From Corallococcus macrosporus DSM 14697 (GTDB lineage Bacteria; Myxococcota; Myxococcia; Myxococcales; Myxococcaceae), in the NCBI RefSeq assembly GCF_002305895.1, contig NZ_CP022203.1, positions 8,822,001 to 8,886,000 on the forward strand: a stretch of DNA of 64,000 bases, in the 5' to 3' direction. Below the pieces are notes generated by a model, which saw only the letters and a program-made list of their open reading frames with translations, was not told where the DNA came from and searched no databases. The translations under genes and the position numbers were made by a program. Below are positions 17,147-25,542 of the stretch, piece by piece (position 1 is the stretch's first letter; the number at the start of each line of letters is the position of its first letter).

Positions 17147-18949
17147 TCATTTGGGCCAGTGGTGCACGACCCATCCGCCTGTCCGGTTGTAGGCCTTCAC
17201 CTTGCCGTCCTTGAATCCGTAGGCCTTCGCCTCAGCCACGACGCAGATGGGGTACTCGTCCTGCCCCGGGAGCTTCACGCGGTCATACCGGACGATGAGT
17301 GCTGGCCCATTCGAACTCCCCATCTTCTCGGGGAGGTAATAGGCCTTGCCGTAGAAGCGCGTCCCGGCAGGGGCAACCTCCAGTTGCCGTATGACGGAGA
17401 TGCCTTTCGGGACCACGCCCACCACCTCTGAACCAGCGGTGAACCACACGGTGTCCGCCGGTAGGCGGTCATCCATGACGATGGTGAAGGGCTCGCCGTA
17501 TTCCCAGCGGAGCTGCTCCTCCATGGCCTGTCTTGCCCCATCTGGGCAGGAGAAGGACTCGGGCCGGATTTGAGCCCCTGGGCAACCCGCCGCCAGCGCC
17601 GCCACGAGCGATAGCGACGCGCACTTGACGGCAGCAACGGCCTTCTTCGGCATACGCGGTGTGCGTCCTGGGGGCGGCATTTCAGACGGGGTCTTCACGG
17701 TTGAACCTTCCTTCGGAACGGCAACGGTTGCTGGCCCCGGAGTCGTCACGGGCGAGGCACTGAGGGGGGACATAGCAGGAGGGGTTGTCTTGGGCGGTGG
17801 GGAATGGGTGGCGACGGGAGCGCGCGCGTCCATGGCGTCGCGCCGCTCGACAGGCCGCCAGGGAACGCCCCCCCAGGAGCGCCAGAGGAGCGCGACAACG
17901 ACCAGCGCGACAATCCCGGCGAGCCCCATCATCCACTGGCTTCGGCCCAGCGGGCGCTCACCCCGGGCAACGTGCCGCTTGAGCGGCGGAGGGCTGGTGG
18001 GAATCACCAGGGCCTCAGGGACCGGCCCTCCGTGACGCTGCTCCGACGGCGGATGGCCTGGCACGTCGTATTCGGCGGAAGGCTCGGCTCGGAGTTCCGC
18101 CAGTTCGCGGCGCAGCGCCTCGGTGTCAACCGGGCGCCGCTTGGGGTCCAGGGCCACCATGCTCTCAATGAGGTCGCTCACCGCCGCTGGAACCCGCGCA
18201 TTCGCCAGGCGCGGCGAAGGCGGCGGCAAGGCTGCGTTGTTCAAGTCGAAGCGCGGACGAAACTCCGTCGGTCGCGGGTCCGTCAGCAGCTCATGGAGCA
18301 TGACGCCGACCGCGAAGATTTCGTCGGCGACCTGGAAGGCGTAGCGGGCCCGGTGCTCATCCTTGTGCTCGCGCAGGAACTTGAATTGCTCAGGTGCGCG
18401 GTAGCGGTCCGTGCCCGGAGGCAAGCCTCCGTCTGTCAGGGCTTCGGAAAGAGCGTAGGTCGCGCAACTGAAGTCGATGATGACCGGCTCACCGTCGCTT
18501 TTCCGAATGAGCACGTTGGACAGCTTCAAGTCCCGATGAAAGACGCCCCGGCCGTGCATGTACGCCAGCGCACCGGCGAGCTTCTCGAACACTCCGAGGA
18601 CTTCGCGAACGGTTGGGTGCTTGCGCTCCACCCACTCCGCGAGCGTCCAACCGTCTATGTAGTCGAGCGCGAGGTACAGGTTGCCGCTCTCCGCGAAACC
18701 ATGCCCCTGCGGCCTGACGATATTCGGATGGTCCAGCATGAGCAGCACCGTCAGCTCTCGCAGCGTCCGGGTGTGGGTCTGCTTGGGGTCCCCACTGGCT
18801 TCACGGTGTTGGGCCACCTTGATGGCGCGGTGTTGGCCGTTCTTCTCACCCAGGAAGACGCGGGCGAAACCGCCTGCCCCGAGTGCCTTGGCCACCTGCC
18901 ACCCGTCAATCAACGAACCAGGCGGCAGGTCAAGCAACGTCACGTTCAT
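17147..18949 (-). CDS. Membrane Ser/Thr protein kinase with lipoprotein-like C-terminal domain
   Basis: A 600-residue Hanks-type kinase. The catalytic domain (about 10-300) has an intact glycine loop (LGAGGFARVFLG), VAIK-type lysine (RAIKVAQ) and HRDLKLSN; the metal-binding DFG is DFS. One membrane helix lies at about 337-357 (MMGLAGIVALVVVALLW), followed by a Pro/Thr-rich linker. From residue 433 the chain reads like a separate lipoprotein: Met, Lys-Lys, a hydrophobic stretch and the lipobox LAAGC (Cys near 456), then a 145-residue domain of unknown type. An ATG at 17653 could start that part independently. The start overlaps the DUF2381 stop by 4 bp (ATGA), so the two are translationally coupled. 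Confidence 0.88.
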   Translation of the reverse strand: MNVTLLDLPPGSLIDGWQVAKALGAGGFARVFLGEKNGQHRAIKVAQHREASGDPKQTHTRTLRELTVLLMLDHPNIVRPQGHGFAESGNLYLALDYIDGWTLAEWVERKHPTVREVLGVFEKLAGALAYMHGRGVFHRDLKLSNVLIRKSDGEPVIIDFSCATYALSEALTDGGLPPGTDRYRAPEQFKFLREHKDEHRARYAFQVADEIFAVGVMLHELLTDPRPTEFRPRFDLNNAALPPPSPRLANARVPAAVSDLIESMVALDPKRRPVDTEALRRELAELRAEPSAEYDVPGHPPSEQRHGGPVPEALVIPTSPPPLKRHVARGERPLGRSQWMMGLAGIVALVVVALLWRSWGGVPWRPVERRDAMDARAPVATHSPPPKTTPPAMSPLSASPVTTPGPATVAVPKEGSTVKTPSEMPPPGRTPRMPKKAVAAVKCASLSLVAALAAGCPGAQIRPESFSCPDGARQAMEEQLRWEYGEPFTIVMDDRLPADTVWFTAGSEVVGVVPKGISVIRQLEVAPAGTRFYGKAYYLPEKMGSSNGPALIVRYDRVKLPGQDEYPICVVAEAKAYGFKDGKVKAYNRTGGWVVHHWPK

Positions 18950-19830
18950 CGGGCATCCCCTGCGATGAGCTTTGGGAAGCGCACGCCTGGAATCGCGAGG
19001 CGACGCCCCCCATCCCCGAGCACCTCCAGGGTGAAGACGAGGTCCGCATTCGCCGTTGGCACCTCCACGACCGCGAGCACGCGCCCTTGCCCCCCCGGAG
19101 CAATGGGCCCCGGCCGCTCCGCGATGAGCCGCGCGCGCAGGGGCGCGCCAACACGCCCCTTGAACGTCGCCGCTCGTGGTGTCCACGCGGAGCGCTCAGA
19201 GCGGTTCTCAATCCTCACGTCGGCCAGAACCCAACCCCTGCCACGAAGAGCAATGTACGACTCCACAGCAAGCTCCTGCACGGGATCTAGCCCCTGGCTG
19301 CTGGACGTCGTGACCCCTCCAATGCCCACGTAGCCGAGCAGCACGAAGTCTTCCGGCTTCGGCACCGGGCATTGGGTGCTGGGCTGGCAAACCGTGTTTG
19401 GCGCCTCCGGGCGCTCCACGTCGATCCGGGAGTCCACTTCGGCCGGGTCGGTTACGAGCGCGAAGGCGGCCCTCGCAGGCGCCTTGCCGTCCGCGAAGAA
19501 GACTCCCATCTCTTGGCGTTCGTCCTTCGGGAGGTCGGACACGGCCTGAACGATGACCGACCGCTCCCCCGCGTCCAAGACGCGGAGCCGCGATTCGTCG
19601 AAGGTGAGGGACTTCCGTTGAATCGGAGAGGGGAACAGGAACAACGTCGGTGTGTCCTGGGCGATGTGGACCACGGGCAGAGGCTCACCTGCGCCATTCG
19701 CGACGGTGACGGAGCGCTCGCGTCTGACGCGGGGGCCCGGTGACGGCTCGGCGTGCGCCGCTGCTCCCCATGCAAGCGCCAGCGCAAAGGCCAATCTGAA
19801 AGGTTGGAGCAAGGACGCGTGACCTCCCAC
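18946..19830 (-). CDS. DUF2381 (TIGR02268-type) secreted protein
   Basis: A 294-residue protein with an N-terminal signal peptide (hydrophobic FRLAFALALAWGAAAHA, cleavage before EPSPG). The rest, rich in beta-strand and conserved segments such as RSVTVANG, IQRKSLTFDESRLRVLDAGERSVIV and LPKDERQEMGVFFADG, matches the DUF2381 paralogous family of Myxococcus. Members often sit directly before a Ser/Thr kinase gene, as here, where the overlap is ATGA. It could supply an extracytoplasmic input to the kinase; that is inference. The apparent start is GTG at 19830 with weak ribosome-site support. Confidence 0.8.
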   Translation of the reverse strand: MGGHASLLQPFRLAFALALAWGAAAHAEPSPGPRVRRERSVTVANGAGEPLPVVHIAQDTPTLFLFPSPIQRKSLTFDESRLRVLDAGERSVIVQAVSDLPKDERQEMGVFFADGKAPARAAFALVTDPAEVDSRIDVERPEAPNTVCQPSTQCPVPKPEDFVLLGYVGIGGVTTSSSQGLDPVQELAVESYIALRGRGWVLADVRIENRSERSAWTPRAATFKGRVGAPLRARLIAERPGPIAPGGQGRVLAVVEVPTANADLVFTLEVLGDGGRRLAIPGVRFPKLIAGDAR

Positions 19831-19950
19831 ATGGGCAGGCTACCATCACCAACATCCGCGCAGGGGAACTCCCGCCGCCGCGTCGGGTCATGCCACCGTT
19901 GGGGCACACTGGGGTGCTACGGCTCGGGCGCGGGGGGCCACCCGCTTCGT

Positions 19951-20421
19951 TCAGGCTTCGTCGTCGGGAAGGAGTGTTCGGAGCAACGCGTCGTCAGGTC
20001 CCAGCGGGCGCCAACCAGGAGGCGGGGGATTGGCGAAGAGCGCGTCACTTGCTTGATCAACCCGAAGCTTATGGGTTTCGGGTGTGAAGGAGTACCAAGC
20101 AGCCAGTGCGCGAGCGACATCCATCCGGACGTCACCATCCAGCACGGGTGGCCAGCCGTTGGGAAGACGCGCGTACAACTCCCGCACGAGTTGCCCACGC
20201 ACCAATCGGGTGAGCATCTTGCTGCGTTCAGCCTCGGCGACCAGCCCCCTGAACACCTGAACGCCGGCGACATCATCCGAGCCAAGCTCCTCTGCAAGAG
20301 CGACCAGGGACGCAGTAGGACGGGCATCGGCAAAGGCGGTGACCGAGTCGTACCCTCGCTCGCGGACTCGTTCATACAGGCGGGCTACCCAGTTCCCCTC
20401 CCATGAACGACCGTCGGTCAT
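19951..20421 (-). CDS. Hypothetical protein, possible immunity partner of the upstream lipoprotein
   Basis: A 156-residue acidic, soluble, mostly helical protein. It has no signal peptide and no motif that I can assign. Its ATG overlaps the stop of the DUF2380-type lipoprotein gene by 4 bp (ATGA), so translation is coupled. A small cytoplasmic protein encoded right behind a lipoprotein with a nuclease-like tail fits the arrangement of a toxin and its immunity protein. That role is inferred from context only. Conserved-looking segments are YERVRERGYDSVTAFADARP and VRELYARLPNGWPP. Confidence 0.6.
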   Translation of the reverse strand: MTDGRSWEGNWVARLYERVRERGYDSVTAFADARPTASLVALAEELGSDDVAGVQVFRGLVAEAERSKMLTRLVRGQLVRELYARLPNGWPPVLDGDVRMDVARALAAWYSFTPETHKLRVDQASDALFANPPPPGWRPLGPDDALLRTLLPDDEA

Positions 20422-21953
20422 CGGCCTGCACCCTTTGTGAACTTCATCGGGATGTCGTAGCTCCGCATGCGCTCCGCGACGATGTCCAAGATCTGATTCC
20501 GCGTCAACGTTCGACCAGACCTGACTTCGGCGCGCCGCAGTTCATCCATGATCATCCGGTTCCACTCACCGGGCCACATGCGCCCCAGCTTCCAGTTCCC
20601 TCCTCCGTGAAGCGCCTCATGGTGGGCCCGCTCCAGTTGGACGCAGAAGTGGTCGATGTCCATGTCACCCTTGAAACCGCGCTGCTCAAACCACTCCCGG
20701 TGCTCTTTCGGCAGGACGTGATGCTTCGGTGCGCTGGACATGCCCGCGCCTGCCCTGCCCGTCACCTTCATGCCGCGCACTTCGGGGCTGTCCCCCAGCG
20801 CTTCGCGCACGCCGTCGGGCAAGTCCTGGTTCGCCTGGGCCATCAGCACTTGCCCGCCATGGATGCGAACCGCCGCGCTGACGGCTGGGAGGGAGAGGAC
20901 GCCCGCCTGCACCAGCCTGCGCATCATCTCCACCCACTCGGCCGTGACGACGAGCCGCGAGCCCGCCATGACGCCGCCCGAACTCATGATGAGCCCCACG
21001 CCAAGCGTCGCGGGTGCTGCTGGTGGCGGCCGGGGGAGTGACACCTTCAGCGTGGAAATCAGGGCGAGCAGCTCCATCACCTGCGCCGCCACCATGACCT
21101 TGCCGCCCACCTCCATGGACGAGCGCGCATCCCGACGAATCGTGTCGAATTCGTGGGTCAACTCCCCCATCAGCACGGGCATCGCGGTCGCCGCAGCCTC
21201 GATGCGCTCCGCGTCCCCAGACGAGAGGTCCGCCAGCGTCGGAGTCAGCTTGCTTTGCACTCGATGCAGGTCCGCGAACAGCTTCTCGGAGCCGCACATG
21301 GGACAGTCGCGGAGCAAGACATCAGCGAGTTGCAGGAAGTCCACCCAGGTGGCCAGCAGCAGGGCTCCGAACATCGCGGCCTGGAGCCGAGGCCCCGTCA
21401 TCCGGAGGAGGCTCAGCTCCATCCCTGAGTCCCCGACTTCCGAAGAAACGCCCGCCAGCGCGGTGGCACTCGCCAGCGATCCTCGCAGCCACATCAGTGA
21501 GTCGGAGCCCTGGTCAACGTAGCGCGTGAAGACACCGTCGAGGCTCCGACCACCAGGCGCAAGCGAACGCGAGGTGAGCCGCGCGCGCGTCGCTTCGCTC
21601 CTCTCCAGGGTGCGCTTCACTTCATCAATGGCGTCGAGGACCGCTTGCCGTGCCAGGACGGCCCGCGGGCGCCCGCCTCCGACAGCTCCGGATGCGGTAC
21701 CCGGTGCTACCTTCGTTGCGTCACGACGTTGCCTGACATGACGCAAGAGGCGCTGCCCAGCCCCAGCGCCCGCGAGGGAGTACGGAGGGGAACCGAAGGC
21801 CTGAGGACGCCCGTTGCTCGGCGCGTCCACTCGCTCGGGCGAGGCTGCCTCGCGAGGCGTGTAGCTCAGCGTTGCACCTCGCCCGGGAACGTGCGGCACC
21901 GCCGCGCATCCCGTGGCGAGCACCACTGCCAGGAGCAGGGCCTCAGCGCGCAT
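20418..21953 (-). CDS. DUF2380-type lipoprotein, probable SitA-like polymorphic toxin
   Basis: A 511-residue lipoprotein: signal peptide with lipobox VLATGC (MRAEALLLAVVLATGC), a long Ala/Arg-rich helical middle with hydrophobic stretches near 300-330, and a C-terminal domain of about 100 residues. That domain begins HHVLPKEHREWF and contains DIDHFCVQLERAHHEALHGGG and WPGEWN. The spaced histidines resemble HNH/EndoVII-like nuclease toxins and match the DUF2380 (TIGR02269) lipoproteins of Myxococcus. SitA toxins in M. xanthus are lipoproteins moved between kin by outer-membrane exchange; this protein has that architecture, though its nuclease activity is inferred. The start at 21953 places the lipobox correctly. 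Confidence 0.72.
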   Translation of the reverse strand: MRAEALLLAVVLATGCAAVPHVPGRGATLSYTPREAASPERVDAPSNGRPQAFGSPPYSLAGAGAGQRLLRHVRQRRDATKVAPGTASGAVGGGRPRAVLARQAVLDAIDEVKRTLERSEATRARLTSRSLAPGGRSLDGVFTRYVDQGSDSLMWLRGSLASATALAGVSSEVGDSGMELSLLRMTGPRLQAAMFGALLLATWVDFLQLADVLLRDCPMCGSEKLFADLHRVQSKLTPTLADLSSGDAERIEAAATAMPVLMGELTHEFDTIRRDARSSMEVGGKVMVAAQVMELLALISTLKVSLPRPPPAAPATLGVGLIMSSGGVMAGSRLVVTAEWVEMMRRLVQAGVLSLPAVSAAVRIHGGQVLMAQANQDLPDGVREALGDSPEVRGMKVTGRAGAGMSSAPKHHVLPKEHREWFEQRGFKGDMDIDHFCVQLERAHHEALHGGGNWKLGRMWPGEWNRMIMDELRRAEVRSGRTLTRNQILDIVAERMRSYDIPMKFTKGAGR

Positions 21954-22302
21954 TGTCCACTCCCAGGCCCACCGAGGCGAAGACCCCAGTCTCAACGTCC
22001 CGTCCGCCACGTTCGGCAGGGGCAGACAAGTGAACACCATCGCACTGACGCTGCGGTACGCCCGCCTCTCCCCGGAGACCTGCGAGAACGCAGTCCAACA
22101 GCTCGACCCTCCCAGCCCCCTGAGACAAGCCGCGTCGAATCACCTCATCGAAGGGGCATACTGGGAACACAGTCCTGCACCACGGCCATGGCGAACCCCA
22201 GCAGGCCTCTAACGTTGCTGGGCGGCTGACGACCGCAATCACTCAATGGCGTAGATGAGCGGCTCTTCCGCCGCAACGTGGTTCAGGTTCCTGAGGTGCC
22301 AC
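21954..22302. other. Intergenic region between divergent lipoprotein and secreted-protein genes
   Basis: About 350 bp. Several long frames cross it but none has a credible start, codon pattern or family match. It must hold the promoters of both flanking divergent genes; no consensus elements are recognised. Confidence 0.3.
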
Positions 22303-22767
22303 ATGCTGAGTCCCCACCACCTCATCCTGCTCGTCTCCCTGCTCGCGGACGGCGGAGCCCTGCCCCTGCCCGTCGGCGATGCAGGAACGGACGCGGGGAC
22401 GCCATCGCCACACGCCCTTCCTGCTCCCGTACACACAGACGCAGGCACGGCGACCGCCATCCCCTGGCCTGAAACGGAACTGGAGCCACTCGGAACATTG
22501 GATGGCCCGGCCGTCCTGGCCGCGCATACAGCGCTCCAGGAGGTCATGAAGCGCTTTCCGAAGACCTCCACGAAGTCGTGTGCCTTCTCACCGCGCGCCT
22601 TGGAGTTCGTCGTTGGCTACCAATCCGGGTGGTACTTCGTCCGGGTCAACCGCCGGGTCGACAAGTGCCCGGAGTTCGGCCCCGGGGTGACCCTCGAATA
22701 CGACTGGTTCGAGTTGTACGCCGTCTCTCCAGAGGGACGCGTGGAGCGCTACCCCTACATGCCGTGA
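22303..22767 (+). CDS. Small secreted hypothetical protein
   Basis: A 154-residue protein with an N-terminal hydrophobic signal (MLSPHHLILLVSLLADGGA), a low-complexity Ala/Gly/Thr/Pro linker with repeated DAGT units, and a compact C-terminal domain of about 85 residues. That domain holds two cysteines (KSCAFSP and DKCPEF) and many aromatics (YQSGWYFVRVNRR, YDWFELYAVSPEGRVERY). No family is recognised. Its 3' end overlaps the convergent SitI6-type gene by 13 bp. Proximity to toxin/immunity-like genes suggests it may belong to the same patch. Confidence 0.6.
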   Translation: MLSPHHLILLVSLLADGGALPLPVGDAGTDAGTPSPHALPAPVHTDAGTATAIPWPETELEPLGTLDGPAVLAAHTALQEVMKRFPKTSTKSCAFSPRALEFVVGYQSGWYFVRVNRRVDKCPEFGPGVTLEYDWFELYAVSPEGRVERYPYMP

Positions 22768-23519
22768 GGCGGCGCCACGCCATCTCGCGCGGGAAGTTCC
22801 TGGAAGCGGATGCCATCCAGGCCCAGGCGGTGCACAGCCTCCACGAACCGTTCCGTGCCGACCACCATCGTGGCGAAGTTCCCCACCTTGAACAGGTCCA
22901 TGTCCGTGGGGAGCGAGGCCGCATCGAGGATGGGCACCTCCGGCCGAGCCAGTCCCCAGCGACCACACGTCACACAGGGCGAAGGCTCATCGGACGGGAT
23001 GCAGTCCGGATGCAGGCGGCCATGGGGCGGTATCTGAAGCTCAAGTAGAGCGGGCGGGTCTTTCTGCCGGAAACGAAGCTGCGTCGGGCAGGCGTGAAGG
23101 CCCCGAATGCCTTCAGTCTTCAGCTGCGTCAGGGCGTCGCGTCGCACGAGCAGCTTCTGCCCCCACACCCAGGCAAAGGGGCCGAATGTCCCCGAGGCAC
23201 GTCCCACCAAGGGACCGAAGCCCGTTCCAGGCGGCAGTTCCGAATGGGGAGGGGTCAGGGGGCGGACCTGCTCGCGGAGGCGCGCGAACTCAGGGAAGGG
23301 CTCGGGCCTGGGCCGCTCAAATGCCTTGCGCTCTGGCAGTTGTGACAGGTCGACGCACGGGTACTCGTGGCCCGTGTTGGCCCACGTCTCACCGCAGGTG
23401 CCGCAAATCACGCCGGGGAGTGACAGCGTGTGCCAGGCGTTGATTTCTCCTCCGTGCTTCGCCGCCGCGGCCCGGTCCTCTTGCATCCAGAAGAAACGGC
23501 GCTTCGTCGACAGCGACAT
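22755..23519 (-). CDS. SitI6-family double-CXXCG immunity protein
   Basis: A 254-residue cytoplasmic protein with the two CXXCG motifs that define this myxobacterial family: CGTCGETW near residue 40 and CVTCGRWG near 185. The family (TIGR02264, double CXXCG) includes SitI6, the immunity protein for a lipoprotein toxin delivered by outer-membrane exchange in M. xanthus. The cysteine pairs probably form a zinc ribbon. No matching SitA6-type toxin is directly adjacent on the same strand; the nearest lipoprotein toxin candidate is 0.8 kb downstream and has its own small partner gene, so this may be an orphan immunity gene. The ATG at 23519 is preceded by GGTGAGA. Confidence 0.82.
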   Translation of the reverse strand: MSLSTKRRFFWMQEDRAAAAKHGGEINAWHTLSLPGVICGTCGETWANTGHEYPCVDLSQLPERKAFERPRPEPFPEFARLREQVRPLTPPHSELPPGTGFGPLVGRASGTFGPFAWVWGQKLLVRRDALTQLKTEGIRGLHACPTQLRFRQKDPPALLELQIPPHGRLHPDCIPSDEPSPCVTCGRWGLARPEVPILDAASLPTDMDLFKVGNFATMVVGTERFVEAVHRLGLDGIRFQELPARDGVAPPHGM

Positions 23520-23528
23520 TCTCACCCC

Positions 23529-24149
23529 TCACCCCCGCCAAGACGGCAGCGCCACGCCGTAGCGCGCCAGGTCCTCGGGGGTATTCACATTCGCCAGGGA
23601 CCGCAGTGATGGATCCACCGCGCGCAACGTCTCCTCGGGCAGCAGCCGCGTGCGCACATTGGACAACAGCTCCCGCATCGATGGATTCGTGGCCAAGGCG
23701 TCCCCCCACGCGGGGGCCAGCGCCGGCCGGTACGCCGCGAGCAACGGCTCCAGCCGCCCCGCCACCTCGAAGCACACCGCGTCCATGCTGTCCTCCCGCG
23801 CGTCCAGCAACACCCGAAGGGCCGCCATCGTGATGAACGGCATGTCGCACGCCACCGCCACCACCCACGGCGTGCGCGCGGCCACCAGCGCCGCGTGGAC
23901 GCCGCCCGGCGCGCCCTTCCCCGGCACCACGTCCGCCACCGTGCGCAGCCCGAAGCGCGCGTAGGGCCCGGGCACGTTCGCCACCAGCAGCACGTCCTCG
24001 AAGCGCGGCGCCAGCGTCAGCAGCCGCTCCAGCACCGCGCGCCCCTCCACCTCCAACAGCCCCTTGGGCACGCCCGACAGGCGCCGGCCCTGCCCTCCCG
24101 CGAGGATGGCCAGTGTCACCTCCGGAAACACCGTGTGGCTCCGCTCCAT
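23529..24149 (-). CDS. mobA: Molybdenum cofactor guanylyltransferase MobA
   Basis: A 206-residue nucleotidyltransferase that joins GMP from GTP to molybdopterin to form the guanine dinucleotide cofactor. The signature LAGGQGRRLSGVPKGLLEV near residue 16 holds the GTP-binding glycine loop and the catalytic lysine. AVACDMPFIT near residue 95 carries the metal-binding Asp, and VNTPEDLARYG is the usual C-terminal motif. It is transcribed away from moeA with a 142-bp divergent intergenic gap. Confidence 0.95.
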   Translation of the reverse strand: MERSHTVFPEVTLAILAGGQGRRLSGVPKGLLEVEGRAVLERLLTLAPRFEDVLLVANVPGPYARFGLRTVADVVPGKGAPGGVHAALVAARTPWVVAVACDMPFITMAALRVLLDAREDSMDAVCFEVAGRLEPLLAAYRPALAPAWGDALATNPSMRELLSNVRTRLLPEETLRAVDPSLRSLANVNTPEDLARYGVALPSWRG

Positions 24150-24291
24150 GTTCGTGCCCCCTGCGCGCCCGCCGCCGCCACGTTATCTGTCCGCCGATGC
24201 ACGCCCCCAGAGGAAGAAAGCAGACGAAGCAGCCCTTCCCTCGCCTCCGTGGACACAGCACGCACGCCACGGCGTAGTCTGCGGCGCCTCC

Positions 24292-25542
24292 ATGCCCCTC
24301 ACGCCCCTCAGCGCCGCCCGGCAGGCCGCGTTCGACGCCATCGCCCCGGCGGCGCCCGAGCGCGTGCCCCTGCTCGACGCGCAGGGCCGGTTCCTCGCCG
24401 CCCCCGTCACCGCGTCCCGCTCGCTGCCCGGCTGTGACAACTCCGCCATGGACGGCTGGGCCGTACGCGCCGAGGAGACCCAGGGCGCCACCCGCGACCG
24501 GCCCGCCCGCCTGCGCGTCACCGGCACCGTCTTCGCCGGCGGCCTGCCCACCACGTCCCTCCAGCCCGGAGCGGCCGCGCGCGTCTTCACCGGCGCCCCC
24601 CTGCCCCCAGGCGCCGACGCCGTCGTCCGCCAGGAGGCCGCGCGCCCCACCCAGGACGGCGCCTTCGTGGACGTCTTCATCACCGTCCCCCCCGGCAACG
24701 ACGTCCGCCGCGCGGGCGAAGAAGTCGTCGCCGGTACGCCCCTCTTCGGCGCGGGCCTGCGCGTGAGCGCGGCCGTGCTCGGGGTGCTCGCGTCCCTGGG
24801 CGCCACGGACGTCTGGGTGCGCCCCGCGCCGCGCGTCGCCGTGCTCGCCACCGGCGATGAGCTCGTCCCACCCGGCGCCCCCGCCCTGCCCCACCAGGTC
24901 TACGAGAGCAACCTCGTCCTGGTGGCCGCGCTCGCCCGCGAGGCCGGCGCCGACATCCGCCAGCTCACCCGCGCCCGCGATGACGAGGCCGCCCTGCGCG
25001 AGGCCCTCACCCGGCTGGCCCCCCAGGTGGACGTCCTGATCACCACCGGCGGCGCCTCGGTGGGCGACAAGGACCTGGTGAAGCGCGTCCTCACCGCGCT
25101 GGGCGCCCGCTTCTTCGTGGACGGCGTCGCGCTCAAGCCCGGCAAGCCCGTGGCCGTGGCCCGCCTGGGGGACGCCGCCGTCGTCGTGCTGCCCGGCAAC
25201 CCGGGCGCGGCCACCGTCGCGTTCGACCAGCTCGCCCGCCCGCTCCTCCTCAAGCACCAGGGCGTCCTGGAGACGCGCCGCCGCGTCCGCGCCCACCTCT
25301 CCGAAGCGCGCCACAAGCAGGCCGGCCTCACCTACCTCATCACCACCACCTTGGAGGCCCGGGACGGGCTCGCGCCCCGCGCCGTGCTCCGCCCCCAGGG
25401 CGCCGGGCAGATTCTCCAGAACGTCCACGGCGAGGGCTGGGCCCTCCTCCCGCCCGGCCGCGCCGACTTCGCCGAGGGCGACCTCGTCGACGTCGAGCTC
25501 TTCGACCGGCCCACCTTCACCTCCGTGGGGCCCCAGGCATGA
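24292..25542 (+). CDS. moeA: Molybdopterin molybdenumtransferase MoeA
   Basis: A 416-residue enzyme that inserts molybdate into adenylylated molybdopterin. Domains follow the usual order: N-terminal domain with NSAMDGWAVR-type motif (CDNSAMDGWAVRA), the ATGDELVPPG motif, the MPT-binding core with TTGGASVGDKD, ALKPGKPVAVA and LPGNPGAATVAF, and a C-terminal domain. The ATG at 24292 fits the family N-terminus (LSAARQAAFDAI); upstream in-frame sequence is not family-like. Its stop overlaps the mobB start by 4 bp (ATGA). Confidence 0.95.
   Translation: MPLTPLSAARQAAFDAIAPAAPERVPLLDAQGRFLAAPVTASRSLPGCDNSAMDGWAVRAEETQGATRDRPARLRVTGTVFAGGLPTTSLQPGAAARVFTGAPLPPGADAVVRQEAARPTQDGAFVDVFITVPPGNDVRRAGEEVVAGTPLFGAGLRVSAAVLGVLASLGATDVWVRPAPRVAVLATGDELVPPGAPALPHQVYESNLVLVAALAREAGADIRQLTRARDDEAALREALTRLAPQVDVLITTGGASVGDKDLVKRVLTALGARFFVDGVALKPGKPVAVARLGDAAVVVLPGNPGAATVAFDQLARPLLLKHQGVLETRRRVRAHLSEARHKQAGLTYLITTTLEARDGLAPRAVLRPQGAGQILQNVHGEGWALLPPGRADFAEGDLVDVELFDRPTFTSVGPQA

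Noticed and set aside
21943-22242. A minus-strand 99-codon frame upstream of the lipoprotein gene
   Set aside because: Covers the lipoprotein's start region in another frame, has no family match and no ribosome site.
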